From Hyphomicrobiales bacterium (lineage in GTDB: Bacteria; Pseudomonadota; Alphaproteobacteria; Rhizobiales; Rhizobiaceae), in assembly GCA_900466605.1 (NCBI GenBank), contig UBMU01000004.1, positions 61,294 through 125,293 on the forward strand: 64,000 nt of DNA, in the 5' to 3' direction. Made by a program: the position numbers and the translations under genes. The first letter of the stretch is position 1; the number at the start of each line of letters is the position of its first letter. Positions 55,485-63,980 of the stretch are shown piece after piece. The notes under the pieces are model-generated. The model searched no databases, had not been told where the DNA came from, and saw nothing but the letters and a program-made list of their open reading frames with translations.

Positions 55485-55685
55485 TCAATGAACGGACGGT
55501 GGCCCGGGGGGGCCAAAAATCATCTGGTAAAACCAGACGATAAAGCCGTAGCTTGCAACGGTGCCAATGGCGATGATGGGCCACACGCCAAATGCAAGCA
55601 CCAAAAACGCCAGGACTTCACCCCGGCGGGAAAGTCTCCTGTCTTTTCTCTGGTGTTCAGGTATGTAGGCCATTTTAGACGCCAT
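55485..55685 (-). CDS. napE: NapE membrane protein
   Basis: A 66-residue protein with one membrane helix (AFLVLAFGVWPIIAIGTVAS) and the NapE tail GFIVWFYQMIFGPPGPP. Its role is unknown. It begins the nap operon. I found no clear FNR-, NarP- or NnrR-like site in the ~300-base region upstream to 55984. Confidence 0.93.
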   Translation of the reverse strand: MASKMAYIPEHQRKDRRLSRRGEVLAFLVLAFGVWPIIAIGTVASYGFIVWFYQMIFGPPGPPSVH

Positions 55686-55984
55686 CCTGCGGAGAGCAAG
55701 TCCACGAAAAATCTAACACCTTTTGGGGAGGATAACGAGGGTAGTACTCTCGGGAAGTACGCAACAGTAAAATTTTCCGTAAAACTTACAGCAAAACGGG
55801 CTGCTATTCGTTGGCGTGAATGTTCGGGTATGGACATCGGGGGCCTGATGTTGGGCTTTGTAGCAGGCAAGGCCGTTGTCGGACTTGCATCAAAGCAGCA
55901 GACTTCGATAGATCTCACTCCTTTCCGTGAAAACCGGTTCTGGTGCCGCGACAGCGGTTAGACCAGAGAAAGCAGGAGCGACCC

Positions 55985-57385
55985 GTGACAGCTAAGATCC
56001 TCATTTGCGACCTCATCGGGCTCCGTTTGACAAAAAATGGACGGCCGGATTTCAGTGAAGCAAAAGCGCATATCGAAAGGCGAGGTGGGATCTTCCACGA
56101 TGGACCGCATGACATCGCTTCCCCCTTGGACGCTGGCCGCCTTCACTTTTTCTATCAGCCTGAACTCAGTACCCGCGAGGAGCTGATCGCAGCGGCGGGT
56201 AGCGGTCAGTATGATGCAGTGATTGCTGCAGCGACCTTCCTGCCGACAGAAACAGTCTTTCCTCTCGGTGGCGTGCGTATTGGCGCTGGAACCGGCAATA
56301 TGGGGTCTTCATCCTGGGGTGGCGGCAGCGGGGTAGGCGGTTCAGCGCCGCTAATGAACACCCCCGGTATCAACAGCCGCGCGACGGCGCAAATGGCAAT
56401 GAAAGCACTCCTGAAGGTCCGCCCAGATCTCCCAGTCGATAAGCTCAACGCACTCGTGGCGAGTGGAGACTTTGATACCGGCAAGCAACTGCGGGAGTTC
56501 CCGACCGAGAAGCTCGAAGGCCAGCGGCTATCAATCATCGGCTACGGCAATATCGGCCGGGAGCTTGCAAAGCTCGGCCGTGCCTTTTGCATGAGAGTTG
56601 TAATTCATGCGCGAGAGCATCACAGGGAGTGGATCGAGAGTGAAGGTTACGACTATGCGCCGACGGTCGTTGATGCTGCGCGCAAAGCGGATGCACTGTC
56701 CGTGCATGTCGGCCTGGGTGCCTTCGACGAAGCAACCGGTCGCTACGCGAACGCTGATCTAATCGGAGACGAAGCGCTTGAGGCGATGAACCCTGGCTCA
56801 ATCCTTATCAACTATGACCGCGGTGAACTTGTCGACGTTCAGGCTCTGCGGCGAGCGCTGTCTAGCGGACGAGTTGCTCACGCGGCAATCGATGCCGATC
56901 TTTTCAGGGATGCGAATACTGGCGCTCTCTCCGGTCCGATGCTGCCCTATCTTGCACTTGTTGAGGAATATGGAGCGAGGCTCGAACTCCTTCCCCACGC
57001 AGCCGCCGATACTGATCATCCTTCTCGCGTGGCCGGCGCAAAGCAAGCTGTAGATCAGATTTTTGATGCCATCGAGCGCAAGAGGATACACAATCTCAAG
57101 GGTAGCCTTCCCGAGGGCTACTTCGATGCGGGGCCACAATTGCCGGACACAATCGGCGTGGTAAGTCCCTCCAAGGTCAAGGAGTTAGCCGAAACGGGAG
57201 AAAATCTGTTGCGCTTAGTCGAGGACGCGAAGGTCTTCACCCGTTTCTGGGAGAGCCTGGTCGCCGCTGCCGAGGAAGACCGAAAGGACATTGTCACAAG
57301 CCAAGCGCTTTCCATGGTAAAGGCGGCGAACAGCCTTGCACTTCGCATTCGAGAATTTGGGCTTGATGGACCATACTTGGACTGA
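55985..57385 (+). CDS. NAD(P)-dependent D-2-hydroxyacid dehydrogenase-like oxidoreductase
   Basis: A 466-residue enzyme with a Rossmann fold of the D-2-hydroxyacid dehydrogenase class: LSIIGYGNIGRELAKLGRAF (G-x-G-x-x-G) near residue 185, then the helix-loop INYDRGELVDVQALRRAL. An N-terminal glycine-rich region (GSSSWGGGSGVGGSAPLMNT) and a C-terminal helical extension make it longer than usual dehydrogenases (about 330 residues). The GTG at 55985 was chosen because GCAGGAGCG lies six bases upstream. It is divergent from nap; the substrate is unknown. Confidence 0.8.
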   Translation: MTAKILICDLIGLRLTKNGRPDFSEAKAHIERRGGIFHDGPHDIASPLDAGRLHFFYQPELSTREELIAAAGSGQYDAVIAAATFLPTETVFPLGGVRIGAGTGNMGSSSWGGGSGVGGSAPLMNTPGINSRATAQMAMKALLKVRPDLPVDKLNALVASGDFDTGKQLREFPTEKLEGQRLSIIGYGNIGRELAKLGRAFCMRVVIHAREHHREWIESEGYDYAPTVVDAARKADALSVHVGLGAFDEATGRYANADLIGDEALEAMNPGSILINYDRGELVDVQALRRALSSGRVAHAAIDADLFRDANTGALSGPMLPYLALVEEYGARLELLPHAAADTDHPSRVAGAKQAVDQIFDAIERKRIHNLKGSLPEGYFDAGPQLPDTIGVVSPSKVKELAETGENLLRLVEDAKVFTRFWESLVAAAEEDRKDIVTSQALSMVKAANSLALRIREFGLDGPYLD

Positions 57386-57537
57386 TGCGACGTGGCGTCG
57401 GTGGAGCCCAGCATCTGCGGCGCAAATTAGCGGCGTTGGACCGAGTCTCCAAACGTTGATGCCCGTCCTCGACACTGAGCATCTAGAGAGTGCTTGCAGC
57501 CCGCGCCGAGACGGGGGCGCATTCGAGAGAGCGGCGC

Positions 57538-57846
57538 TCATCTAACCGATAACGAACGCAATGCTCGCTCGTTTGTATGCTTGGGTCCAACCGACACAAC
57601 ACCCTGCAATGTCGGTTCGAATAGCACGTCGTTCTCAAGCAGCGTTTGCCTCGTCCGGCCGATGTCTGGTGTACGAATACGCAAGGCTGCATATCCGCGC
57701 GCCGAAGTATCGCGAACGTCGTGGCCCGGAAATGGTGCGTTTACTCCCTGGTGATCGACGAAAAGCAATGGCGCGGAACGGACACTTGTATCCACCCGGT
57801 AGCCGCCCTGAACATTGCTGATTTGTCCTGCCGCGTAGAAACGGTA
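57538..57846 (-). pseudogene. Glyoxalase/VOC-type protein fragment
   Basis: The frame reads YAAGQISNVQGGYRVDTS, LLFVDHQGVNAPFPGHDV, GYAALRIRTPDIGRTRQTLL and GVVSVGPKHTN, the second half of a glyoxalase-like (VOC) domain, and then runs into unrelated residues before a stop. It continues in the same frame directly after the TAA of the lipocalin gene, whose last ~50 residues also look like VOC. This suggests one VOC gene cut by a nonsense change and joined to the lipocalin. Confidence 0.65.
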
Positions 57847-58530
57847 TTAGGTCGTGGCCATTTCATACGGATCGGCGTTGATAGTTACTACGGCATCAAG
57901 CCCAATGGCACCATTTGCATGCTGCTGGAGATCCGGCCCGCGCCCGCTGGGGCTGACACCAACCCTTTGAAACCGGTTGTCGCTCTTGGAGCGGGCCCGA
58001 ACTAATTGAGCTGGAAACTCGAGTTTGCTGACATCATAGCCGAGTTCGCTGGCTTTCTTGACCATCTTTTGAAGTCTCTGTTTGCTCGGGACGTTGCGCG
58101 AAAAGATCCACAGGTTATGCATGTGTTGATCCGCACTGATGAACCAGCTTTGGTCATCGGACTTGTAAAGAACCCAATAGTCGAAGACGATCAGGAACGG
58201 ATACTTCACCCGCATTCGCGAATTTGTTTCGCCAAAGTCAATTATTCGACCATCGCCGGATACCGTCTTCAGCTTGCCTGAGGGAGTGCCGACTCGGCAA
58301 CCATCTTCAACTGCGACTGCACCTTTGATCTTGCCGAGGCGGTATCGTGAAAAACCGGCGACGCATCCATTCGTTAGAAACATCGGCCGGCGGGCAATCT
58401 CGAGCCAGGTTCCGCTGTAGTGATCAAGATTAATGCGTGGGAGGTTGTCAGCGGACGCGGTCGTGGAAAGGAGCGCTGCTGAAACGAGAAGCAGCAAGGT
58501 CGAACGGAGATGACGTAGATGGGGTCTCAT
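57847..58530 (-). CDS. Lipocalin family protein with a VOC-derived tail
   Basis: Residues 1-175 are a bacterial lipocalin (Blc type): signal LLLLVSAALLSTTASA, motif YSGTWLEIARRP, the Cys pair C56/C78, VLYKSDDQSWFISA and the family end GYDVSKLEFPAQ. Bacterial lipocalins usually stop there. Residues 176-227 (FQRVGVSPSGRGPDLQQHAN, then GLDAVVTINADPYEMATT) look like part of a glyoxalase-type VOC domain, continued after the stop in the same frame. A deletion fusing the two genes is the simplest reading. The lipocalin part should still fold and may bind lipids at the membrane. Confidence 0.8.
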   Translation of the reverse strand: MRPHLRHLRSTLLLLVSAALLSTTASADNLPRINLDHYSGTWLEIARRPMFLTNGCVAGFSRYRLGKIKGAVAVEDGCRVGTPSGKLKTVSGDGRIIDFGETNSRMRVKYPFLIVFDYWVLYKSDDQSWFISADQHMHNLWIFSRNVPSKQRLQKMVKKASELGYDVSKLEFPAQLVRARSKSDNRFQRVGVSPSGRGPDLQQHANGAIGLDAVVTINADPYEMATT

Positions 58531-58539
58531 GGTTGATGC

Positions 58540-59061
58540 TCACTTGATCCCGGCATAACGGAGCCCAATGAACGTCATCAGACCCGCGACCGAAAAAGCG
58601 TTGATGTTGAAGACAGTTGCCAACTGTTCGTCTGACCATGGATGGACCGGTGCTCCACTGAACCACCAGGTCAAAATAGAGACGGTGAAGACAACGCAGA
58701 CGACGACGTATTGTAACTTCGCCTCACTGGGACGGAAGGATAGCGCGGCGAGCATCATGCAGGGCCCAAAGAAGAGCATGGTACCGGAGCTTCGCCCAAA
58801 AAGGATAGCCAGGAACGAAGTGTCGATCACCCCAACGACGGGTATCGCAGCGCGTGCCAGGAACCCACGGCGCTTGGCCACGAGGGCGATCGCGGCAAAT
58901 GCTGGCATGGATATGAGTGCTGCCAGGGAAACCGCGGTGCCGCTTCCGACGAACCACCAGATATACAAGGGGTAAAAGGGCTTGTTGGCAACGACAACCA
59001 ATGCAACCGTGACAGTCCGGAAGGCGAGCGCGTCGTGATGATCGGGGCAAGGGTCCGTCAT
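58540..59061 (-). CDS. Membrane protein of unknown function
   Basis: A 173-residue protein with four to five predicted membrane helices (TVTVALVVVANKPFYPLYIW; AVSLAALISMPAFAAIALV; AAIPVVGVIDTSFLAILFG; TMLFFGPCMMLAALSF; VVVCVVFTVSILTWWFSG). The Met at 59061 is chosen because residues before it are poor; a start at 59109 is possible. It lies nine bases upstream of the lipocalin gene on the same strand, probably one operon. No family is recognised. Confidence 0.65.
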   Translation of the reverse strand: MTDPCPDHHDALAFRTVTVALVVVANKPFYPLYIWWFVGSGTAVSLAALISMPAFAAIALVAKRRGFLARAAIPVVGVIDTSFLAILFGRSSGTMLFFGPCMMLAALSFRPSEAKLQYVVVCVVFTVSILTWWFSGAPVHPWSDEQLATVFNINAFSVAGLMTFIGLRYAGIK

Positions 59062-59285
59062 CTGATTGTAGCCTCGAGAGAAAACCAAATGGCGTAGTGC
59101 AATGACCATCTCGTTCGAGAACGCTGGCGACTGCCATTAGGAGGTCTCAGCTCGGCAATTGCGACGTGACGGTAATCCAATGATCAATCCTCGCCGTAAA
59201 CCCTTCAGTGAGTTGTACGGCGAGAGCCTTGCGGCGGTTCATTTTGGACTAACTGCAATGTTATTTTATCAGTGTGGGGATCGAA

Positions 59286-59684
59286 ATGCCGAAACTGCGG
59301 CCCCTATTTGGTTTAGTAGCGACAGTACTGTTATTCCTGGTTGCCGTTGCGGGCGTCATGGCCGGCGAAATGACGGGCCATTGGGAGAGGGGGGATGGTA
59401 ATGCTCGCGTGAGTATCGCGCCATGCGGCGTGAACGTATGTGCCACCAACACCTGGATCAAGCCCGGGACGCCGAGCGAAAAGACAGGTGACAAGCTGAT
59501 CATGACGATCAGACCGACCGGCGATGGACGTTACGCGGGGACTGCGTTCGACCCTCAACGTGAACTGACCTACAATCTCACGGTCACGACAACCGGCGAC
59601 CACATGGTGACGAGAGGCTGCGTTCTTGCGGGCATTATCTGCAAAGGCGTCGAGTGGACGAAATTGCCCAAGAACGCCGATTGA
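59286..59684 (+). CDS. DUF2147 domain protein, exported
   Basis: A 132-residue protein: signal LFGLVATVLLFLVAVAGVMA, then GEMTGHWERGDGNARVSIAP with C-G-V-N-V-C, TWIKPG, and LTYNLTVTTTGDHMVTRGCV, all DUF2147 features. The ATG at 59286 gives a better signal peptide than the GTG at 59274. Function is unknown; such proteins are often linked to envelope stress. Confidence 0.8.
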   Translation: MPKLRPLFGLVATVLLFLVAVAGVMAGEMTGHWERGDGNARVSIAPCGVNVCATNTWIKPGTPSEKTGDKLIMTIRPTGDGRYAGTAFDPQRELTYNLTVTTTGDHMVTRGCVLAGIICKGVEWTKLPKNAD

Positions 59685-59737
59685 ACGTTTTGCGATGCTT
59701 GAACTGGCACCCCGAGGTGGCTTTTTCGGCGGAGCGA

Positions 59738-60010
59738 TTATCCTTTGGACTCCACGAGGATCACCAAGGACTCCGGCACCACCCCGTCGAAGGCCATCGC
59801 ATCGGCGGCCGCCTTGCTCTGCATTGCCGCCTGTAAGGCATCTAAATCCGGAACGTCCATTATCAATCCAACCCGGTTTGGATCCTGAGGATCGACAAAC
59901 GTTCGGATGTTGGTCACCCCGAGCGAACCGAAAAACTCCTTGCGCTTCGGTGAAGTCAGCCAATGCTTCGCGCCCTTTGTGATGTTGTGATAGCCGATAA
60001 TCGTTGGCAT
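59738..60010 (-). CDS. Conserved hypothetical dimeric alpha-beta barrel-like protein
   Basis: A 90-residue protein, MPTIIGYHNITKGAKHWLTS, LGVTNIRTFVDPQDPNRVGL, IMDVPDLDALQAAMQS and AFDGVVPESLVILVES. The pattern resembles small ferredoxin-like dimeric proteins related to antibiotic-biosynthesis monooxygenases. GGGAGG precedes the ATG. Function is unknown. Confidence 0.75.
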   Translation of the reverse strand: MPTIIGYHNITKGAKHWLTSPKRKEFFGSLGVTNIRTFVDPQDPNRVGLIMDVPDLDALQAAMQSKAAADAMAFDGVVPESLVILVESKG

Positions 60011-60236
60011 AGCATCCTCCCTGCGACGACGCCGACCGCCAGATCAAAGCCGCGCGCCATCTAGTCTGCTCCGTTTTTCTCTGACTGTAAATTGTGGGGC
60101 AGGGCGCGGGGCGGTTCAGCAGTAGACCTCTCCTTAAAAAATGCACGCATCACATTTGAGGTATTCGATGCCAGGCGGATATTCTTCTTCCCCGTCCTCT
60201 GCTGCGACCTTAAGATGCGTGTCTCGGAGGATTCTA

Positions 60237-61451
60237 ATGAGCACCATTTCGCATTTCCCAGCACGTTCGAGCGCTGGTACATGGCCCATCGAGCGTCGAT
60301 CCGTCCTTGATTGGCTTATGAATGAAACCAGTTCGCAGCGCTTCCTTGACAATCTGCTGGTCGAGATGTGCGAGCGTCTGGTGGTTGCGGGGGTACCAGT
60401 TGGGAGGTCATCGCTTCACCTAAGAATCCAACACCCGCAATGGCAGGGTGCGCGTATCCTGTGGCAGCCCGATGTCGAAGAAGCGCATATCGACACCTTC
60501 GACTACGACGTCGACACCACTGAACTGTTTCTCCGCAGACCGGCTACAGAAATATACAATGGGGTGCCGGAGGTCCGGCAACACCTCGATGCCACTAACT
60601 CCGGAGTTGTCCGATATCAGCTTTTCGAGGAACTTCAGCAGGACGGCTTCACCGACTATGTAGCTTGGCCGATCCAGCATACGTGGGGCAAACGGCACGT
60701 TGTTACCTTTGCGACGAAGCAGCACGGTGGCTTCTCAGAATACGAGATCAACTATCTGAAGGATTTGCTGCCCGCGCTCGCGCTTGCAAGCGAAATCCGA
60801 ATGAAAAATGCAATGGCCCGCACGCTCCTCGAAACCTATGTTGGGCCTCATGCGAGTGCAGAAATCCTTGCGGGAGCTACGACGCGCGGTAGCGGCAAGA
60901 CAGTTAGCGCCGCAATTATGATCTGCGATCTTCGCGATTTCACCGCGCTGTCCGACCTCTGGCCCCGCGACGATGTCATCGAAATTCTCAACGGCTACTT
61001 TGACGCCTTATGCGAACCAGTCGAGGCCCGTGGTGGCGAGATATTGAAATTCATGGGGGATGGTCTCTTGGCAATCTTCCCCCTCAGCAAGTCCGATGCA
61101 TGTGCTGACCTTCTCCAAGCTATTGTAGACGGTAGGCAACGAATCGCTGCCCTGAATGTTGAGCTTGCGAAGACTGGCAAATCGCCGCTGCGGTACGGTA
61201 TCGGCATCCATGTCGGCGATGTCATGTATGGCAACATTGGATCGAGAAAGCGCTTGGATTTCACCGCGATTGGCCCTGCGGTCAATGTGGCGTCCAGACT
61301 GGAGGAACTGACCAAGGTGATTAAAAGACCGGTGCTCCTCTCATCCGATTTTGTTGAAATACTGGGTGCGTCGAAAGAGTTCGTTGATCTTGGATCACAT
61401 TCTCTCAGGGGCTTAGAGGCGCCCGTAGGGGTTTATGGAATCGCGGATTAG
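60237..61451 (+). CDS. Adenylate/guanylate cyclase-type protein, class III
   Basis: A 404-residue protein. About residues 30-200 resemble a GAF-like sensor (RFLDNLLVEMCERLVVAGVP; DYVAWPIQHTWGKRHVVTFA). The C-terminal class III cyclase domain has the first metal aspartate in IMICDLRDFTAL, the second in LKFMGDGLLAIF, IGIHVGDVMYGNIGS and the substrate region RLDFTAIGPAVNVASRL. GGAGG lies six bases before the ATG at 60237, so a longer start at 60141 was rejected. It makes cAMP or cGMP in response to an unknown signal. Confidence 0.9.
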   Translation: MSTISHFPARSSAGTWPIERRSVLDWLMNETSSQRFLDNLLVEMCERLVVAGVPVGRSSLHLRIQHPQWQGARILWQPDVEEAHIDTFDYDVDTTELFLRRPATEIYNGVPEVRQHLDATNSGVVRYQLFEELQQDGFTDYVAWPIQHTWGKRHVVTFATKQHGGFSEYEINYLKDLLPALALASEIRMKNAMARTLLETYVGPHASAEILAGATTRGSGKTVSAAIMICDLRDFTALSDLWPRDDVIEILNGYFDALCEPVEARGGEILKFMGDGLLAIFPLSKSDACADLLQAIVDGRQRIAALNVELAKTGKSPLRYGIGIHVGDVMYGNIGSRKRLDFTAIGPAVNVASRLEELTKVIKRPVLLSSDFVEILGASKEFVDLGSHSLRGLEAPVGVYGIAD

Positions 61452-61742
61452 CGGCACGATCGCGACGAGCTGGATCATGGCTTCGCAAATCCGTCCCCAC
61501 TCGTCCGCGGCGAGCGCGCGCCGGTTCAGTATCGGCGATCGCCCTGCAGTTGCGACCCCACGTGCAGTTGTCCGGGCGCGACGTTCCAACTTGAAAGGCT
61601 CGTAGCTGGTGTCGGGTACTATTGGGACGCGAGCATCGATCAGGACTGCCGTGTCCTGATTAACGGGGTAAGTTTGATAGCTGCAAACGTAAGTGCCTCG
61701 CCGGTTCTGGCAGTCCCCCAACGCAGTGTCTCGGACTTGCAT
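61413..61742 (-). CDS. Uncertain hypothetical protein (109 aa)
   Basis: An ATG frame whose 3' end overlaps the cyclase gene end (convergent). Stretches such as QDTAVLIDARVPIVPDTSYE and ICEAMIQLVAIVPLI look protein-like, but there is no recognised domain and no clear ribosome-binding site. The rest of the gap to 61893 holds no gene I can support. Confidence 0.3.
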   Translation of the reverse strand: MQVRDTALGDCQNRRGTYVCSYQTYPVNQDTAVLIDARVPIVPDTSYEPFKLERRARTTARGVATAGRSPILNRRALAADEWGRICEAMIQLVAIVPLIRDSINPYGRL

Positions 61743-61893
61743 TCAAGATAGTGTTTCTCAGGGGCGTAGAAACGCGATCGGACCGGAAAACGGCATTGTG
61801 ACTACCAATAGATGTCAAGCCTTATCTTCAATCCGATGCTGCATTTGCGGTGAGATCCGTCCCGGTGCTGTTACGTCGTCGTCCGTTCCATTG

Positions 61894-62793
61894 CTAGTCC
61901 AGTAGTGTCATTTGGGCGGGAAGTTGCTCCTCAAAGAACTTTGAGAACGTTGCAATGCGGGGAGGCAGGGTTTGATAAGGCGGATAGTAAAGTGTCAGCC
62001 AGAGTTCCGGAGGAGCCCATCCGCGAAGGACGTGGACAAGCCGGCCGCTTCGGATGTGCTCTGCAATGTGGAAGCCCGGCAGCATTGCAACACCCGCACC
62101 GTCCGCGGCCATGTCAGCCAGAACCTCGCCATTGTTGGCACTGAATGCCCGCCCCGCCCCGATTGCGATACTCGATCCACCGTCCGACAATACCCAGTTC
62201 TCCCGACGGCTTTCACCACTGTAGGCAAGGCAATCGTCGGCAGTAAGTTCGCTCGGATGAGCCATCGCCGTGTAACGGCTGCCCGGAGCTGCAACGAGGA
62301 TTCGCGGCACGGCCCTGATCTTGCGCCAGATCGTGAACTTGTCTGATGGCGCAGACGAAATTCGAATCGCGAGATCGTAGTCGTCGTCGACGATGTTGAC
62401 CAAGCCATCCGACAGCGAAATCTCAAAGCTCATTTTTGGGTAGAGCTCCCGGAACCCAGAGAGGATGGGCGGGAGCACAGTCTTGCCGAGCCAAGTCGGT
62501 GCGCTGATCCTCAAACGCCCTTGGTCGGCCTTATGGGCGTTGCGAACGTCCTTGCGGGCATGTTCGAGTGCTTCGACGGCCGGCTGAATCTGCGCGGCAA
62601 AAACGGCGCCATCTGTCGTCAGCGACACCTGGCGGGTCGTGCGAACGAAGAGCTGTACTCCAAGATCGTCCTCGAGTGCGGCTATTGCCCGGGTAACGGC
62701 TGCGGGTGTCATGTCAAGTTCGCGTGCGACTTGGGCGAAGTTGCGCTTCTCGGCAGCCAGGAGGAAGGTTTTCAGAGCTTTATAATCATTCAT
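61894..62793 (-). CDS. LysR family transcriptional regulator
   Basis: A 299-residue LysR regulator: HTH KTFLLAAEKRNFAQVARELD with TPAAVTRAIAALEDDLGVQL and FVRTTRQVSLT, then an effector domain (GRLRISAPTWLGKTVLPPIL; LPGFHIAEHIRSGRLVHVL). It is divergent from the VOC dioxygenase gene and likely controls it via the repeat at 62828-62843. The inducer may be a quinone or phenol if the dioxygenase is of the MhqO type. Confidence 0.93.
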   Translation of the reverse strand: MNDYKALKTFLLAAEKRNFAQVARELDMTPAAVTRAIAALEDDLGVQLFVRTTRQVSLTTDGAVFAAQIQPAVEALEHARKDVRNAHKADQGRLRISAPTWLGKTVLPPILSGFRELYPKMSFEISLSDGLVNIVDDDYDLAIRISSAPSDKFTIWRKIRAVPRILVAAPGSRYTAMAHPSELTADDCLAYSGESRRENWVLSDGGSSIAIGAGRAFSANNGEVLADMAADGAGVAMLPGFHIAEHIRSGRLVHVLRGWAPPELWLTLYYPPYQTLPPRIATFSKFFEEQLPAQMTLLD

Positions 62794-62827
62794 CTCAATT
62801 ATTTCAAAAAACGCAATTCACTCGAAA

Positions 62828-62843
62828 GGAATATTGCAATTCC
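62828..62843. promoter_or_regulatory. Candidate LysR-type operator
   Basis: GGAAT-N6-ATTCC is an inverted repeat in the 121-base gap between the divergent LysR and dioxygenase starts, 34 bases upstream of the LysR ATG. Size and place fit a LysR recognition site; binding is inferred. Confidence 0.45.
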
Positions 62844-62914
62844 GCGAAGTAAACAAGCGCGCTACACCTTCTGTCAACAGAGACCAACAACGCGAACGAC
62901 GGAAGGGCGCGAAA

Positions 62915-63847
62915 ATGATCAAGGATATCAAAGGACTGCATCATGTGACCTCGATGGCATCCGATGCACAGCAAAACAACAAGTTCTTTACGGACGTTCT
63001 CGGACTGCGGCGCGTCAAAAAGACCGTCAACTTCGACGACCCCAGCGTTTACCACCTCTACTATGGTGACGAGAACGGTACGCCGGGGACTGTCATGACC
63101 TACTTTCCGTTTGCCCACATGATGACTGGCCGCCCGGGCGTCGGTGAAGTGAGCGAGACCCAATTCGCAATACCAAAAGGAGCCATTTCCTTTTGGAAGG
63201 ATCGCTTCGCAGCCAAAGGCGTCGGCGGGGTAATGGCCGACACGGTCTTCGGCGCTGACCGGTTGCGCTTCATCGGTCCCGATGGCGATGGTTTCGCCCT
63301 GGTGGAGACGGCTGACGACAACAGGACTGCCTGGATTGGCGAGGGCGTATCCGAAGATGTTGCCATTCGCGGCTTTTCAGGCGCACGTTTCGATCTGCAC
63401 GAGACGGCTGCCACCGAGGAGCTCCTACGCTTCATGGGTTATGAGCGAACAGAAGCCCAAGGCGACGTGACCCGGTTTATTATTCCGGGCGGAAATGGGG
63501 CAGACACGATTGACCTGGCTGCGCTTCCGAAAACGCCGTTTGCTCGTCAAGGTGCAGGTTCGGTCCACCATATCGCCTTTGCGGTCGAGAACCGCGAAAA
63601 GCAGCTCGAAGTCCGCAAGGCGCTGATGGATACAGGCTACCAGGTCACCCCGGTCATTGACCGCGATTACTTCTGGGCGATCTATTTCCGGACCCCGGGT
63701 GGGATCCTGTTTGAGATCGCGACCAACGAACCTGGTTTCAACAGGGATGAGGATACGGCTCATCTCGGCGAAGCACTCAAACTGCCGAATCGATACGAGC
63801 CGTATCGCAGTAAGATCGAGGCAAGCCTCGTTCCGCTCGCCGCATAA
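62915..63847 (+). CDS. Ring-cleaving-type VOC dioxygenase
   Basis: A 310-residue two-domain vicinal-oxygen-chelate protein. The likely 2-His/1-Glu iron site comes from IKGLHHVTSMA at the start, GSVHHIAFAVEN in domain two and ILFEIATNEPGF near the end. It resembles hydroquinone or catechol ring-cleaving dioxygenases of the LinE/MhqO group. GGAAGGG lies before the ATG at 62915. It is divergent from the LysR gene, which probably controls it. Confidence 0.88.
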   Translation: MIKDIKGLHHVTSMASDAQQNNKFFTDVLGLRRVKKTVNFDDPSVYHLYYGDENGTPGTVMTYFPFAHMMTGRPGVGEVSETQFAIPKGAISFWKDRFAAKGVGGVMADTVFGADRLRFIGPDGDGFALVETADDNRTAWIGEGVSEDVAIRGFSGARFDLHETAATEELLRFMGYERTEAQGDVTRFIIPGGNGADTIDLAALPKTPFARQGAGSVHHIAFAVENREKQLEVRKALMDTGYQVTPVIDRDYFWAIYFRTPGGILFEIATNEPGFNRDEDTAHLGEALKLPNRYEPYRSKIEASLVPLAA

Positions 63848-63886
63848 GGCGGGCATCTGATCCTCGCTACGCAATCAACCGACAAT

Positions 63887-63921
63887 CAGTGAGCCGGCGA
63901 TACGTGCCAGCCGGCTCACTG
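63887..63921 (+). terminator. Perfect 12-bp terminator-like hairpin
   Basis: CAGTGAGCCGGC at 63887-63898 pairs perfectly with 63910-63921 over an 11-base loop, 40 bases after the dioxygenase stop; a short C-T-T-T follows. Strong stem, weak U-tract. Confidence 0.6.
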
Positions 63922-63980
63922 CTTTAACCTTCTCGCTTCAATCGCCGTGCGACGGCACCAAGCACCAACGGAGTAGTCAA

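Noticed and set aside
55686..55984. FNR or NnrR box upstream of napE
   Set aside because: No TTGAT-N4-ATCAA-like site was seen; the nearest TTGCATCAA is too poor a match.
60141..60236. N-terminal extension of the cyclase protein
   Set aside because: GGAGG directly precedes the ATG at 60237, and the extension (Ser/Arg-rich) has no domain character.
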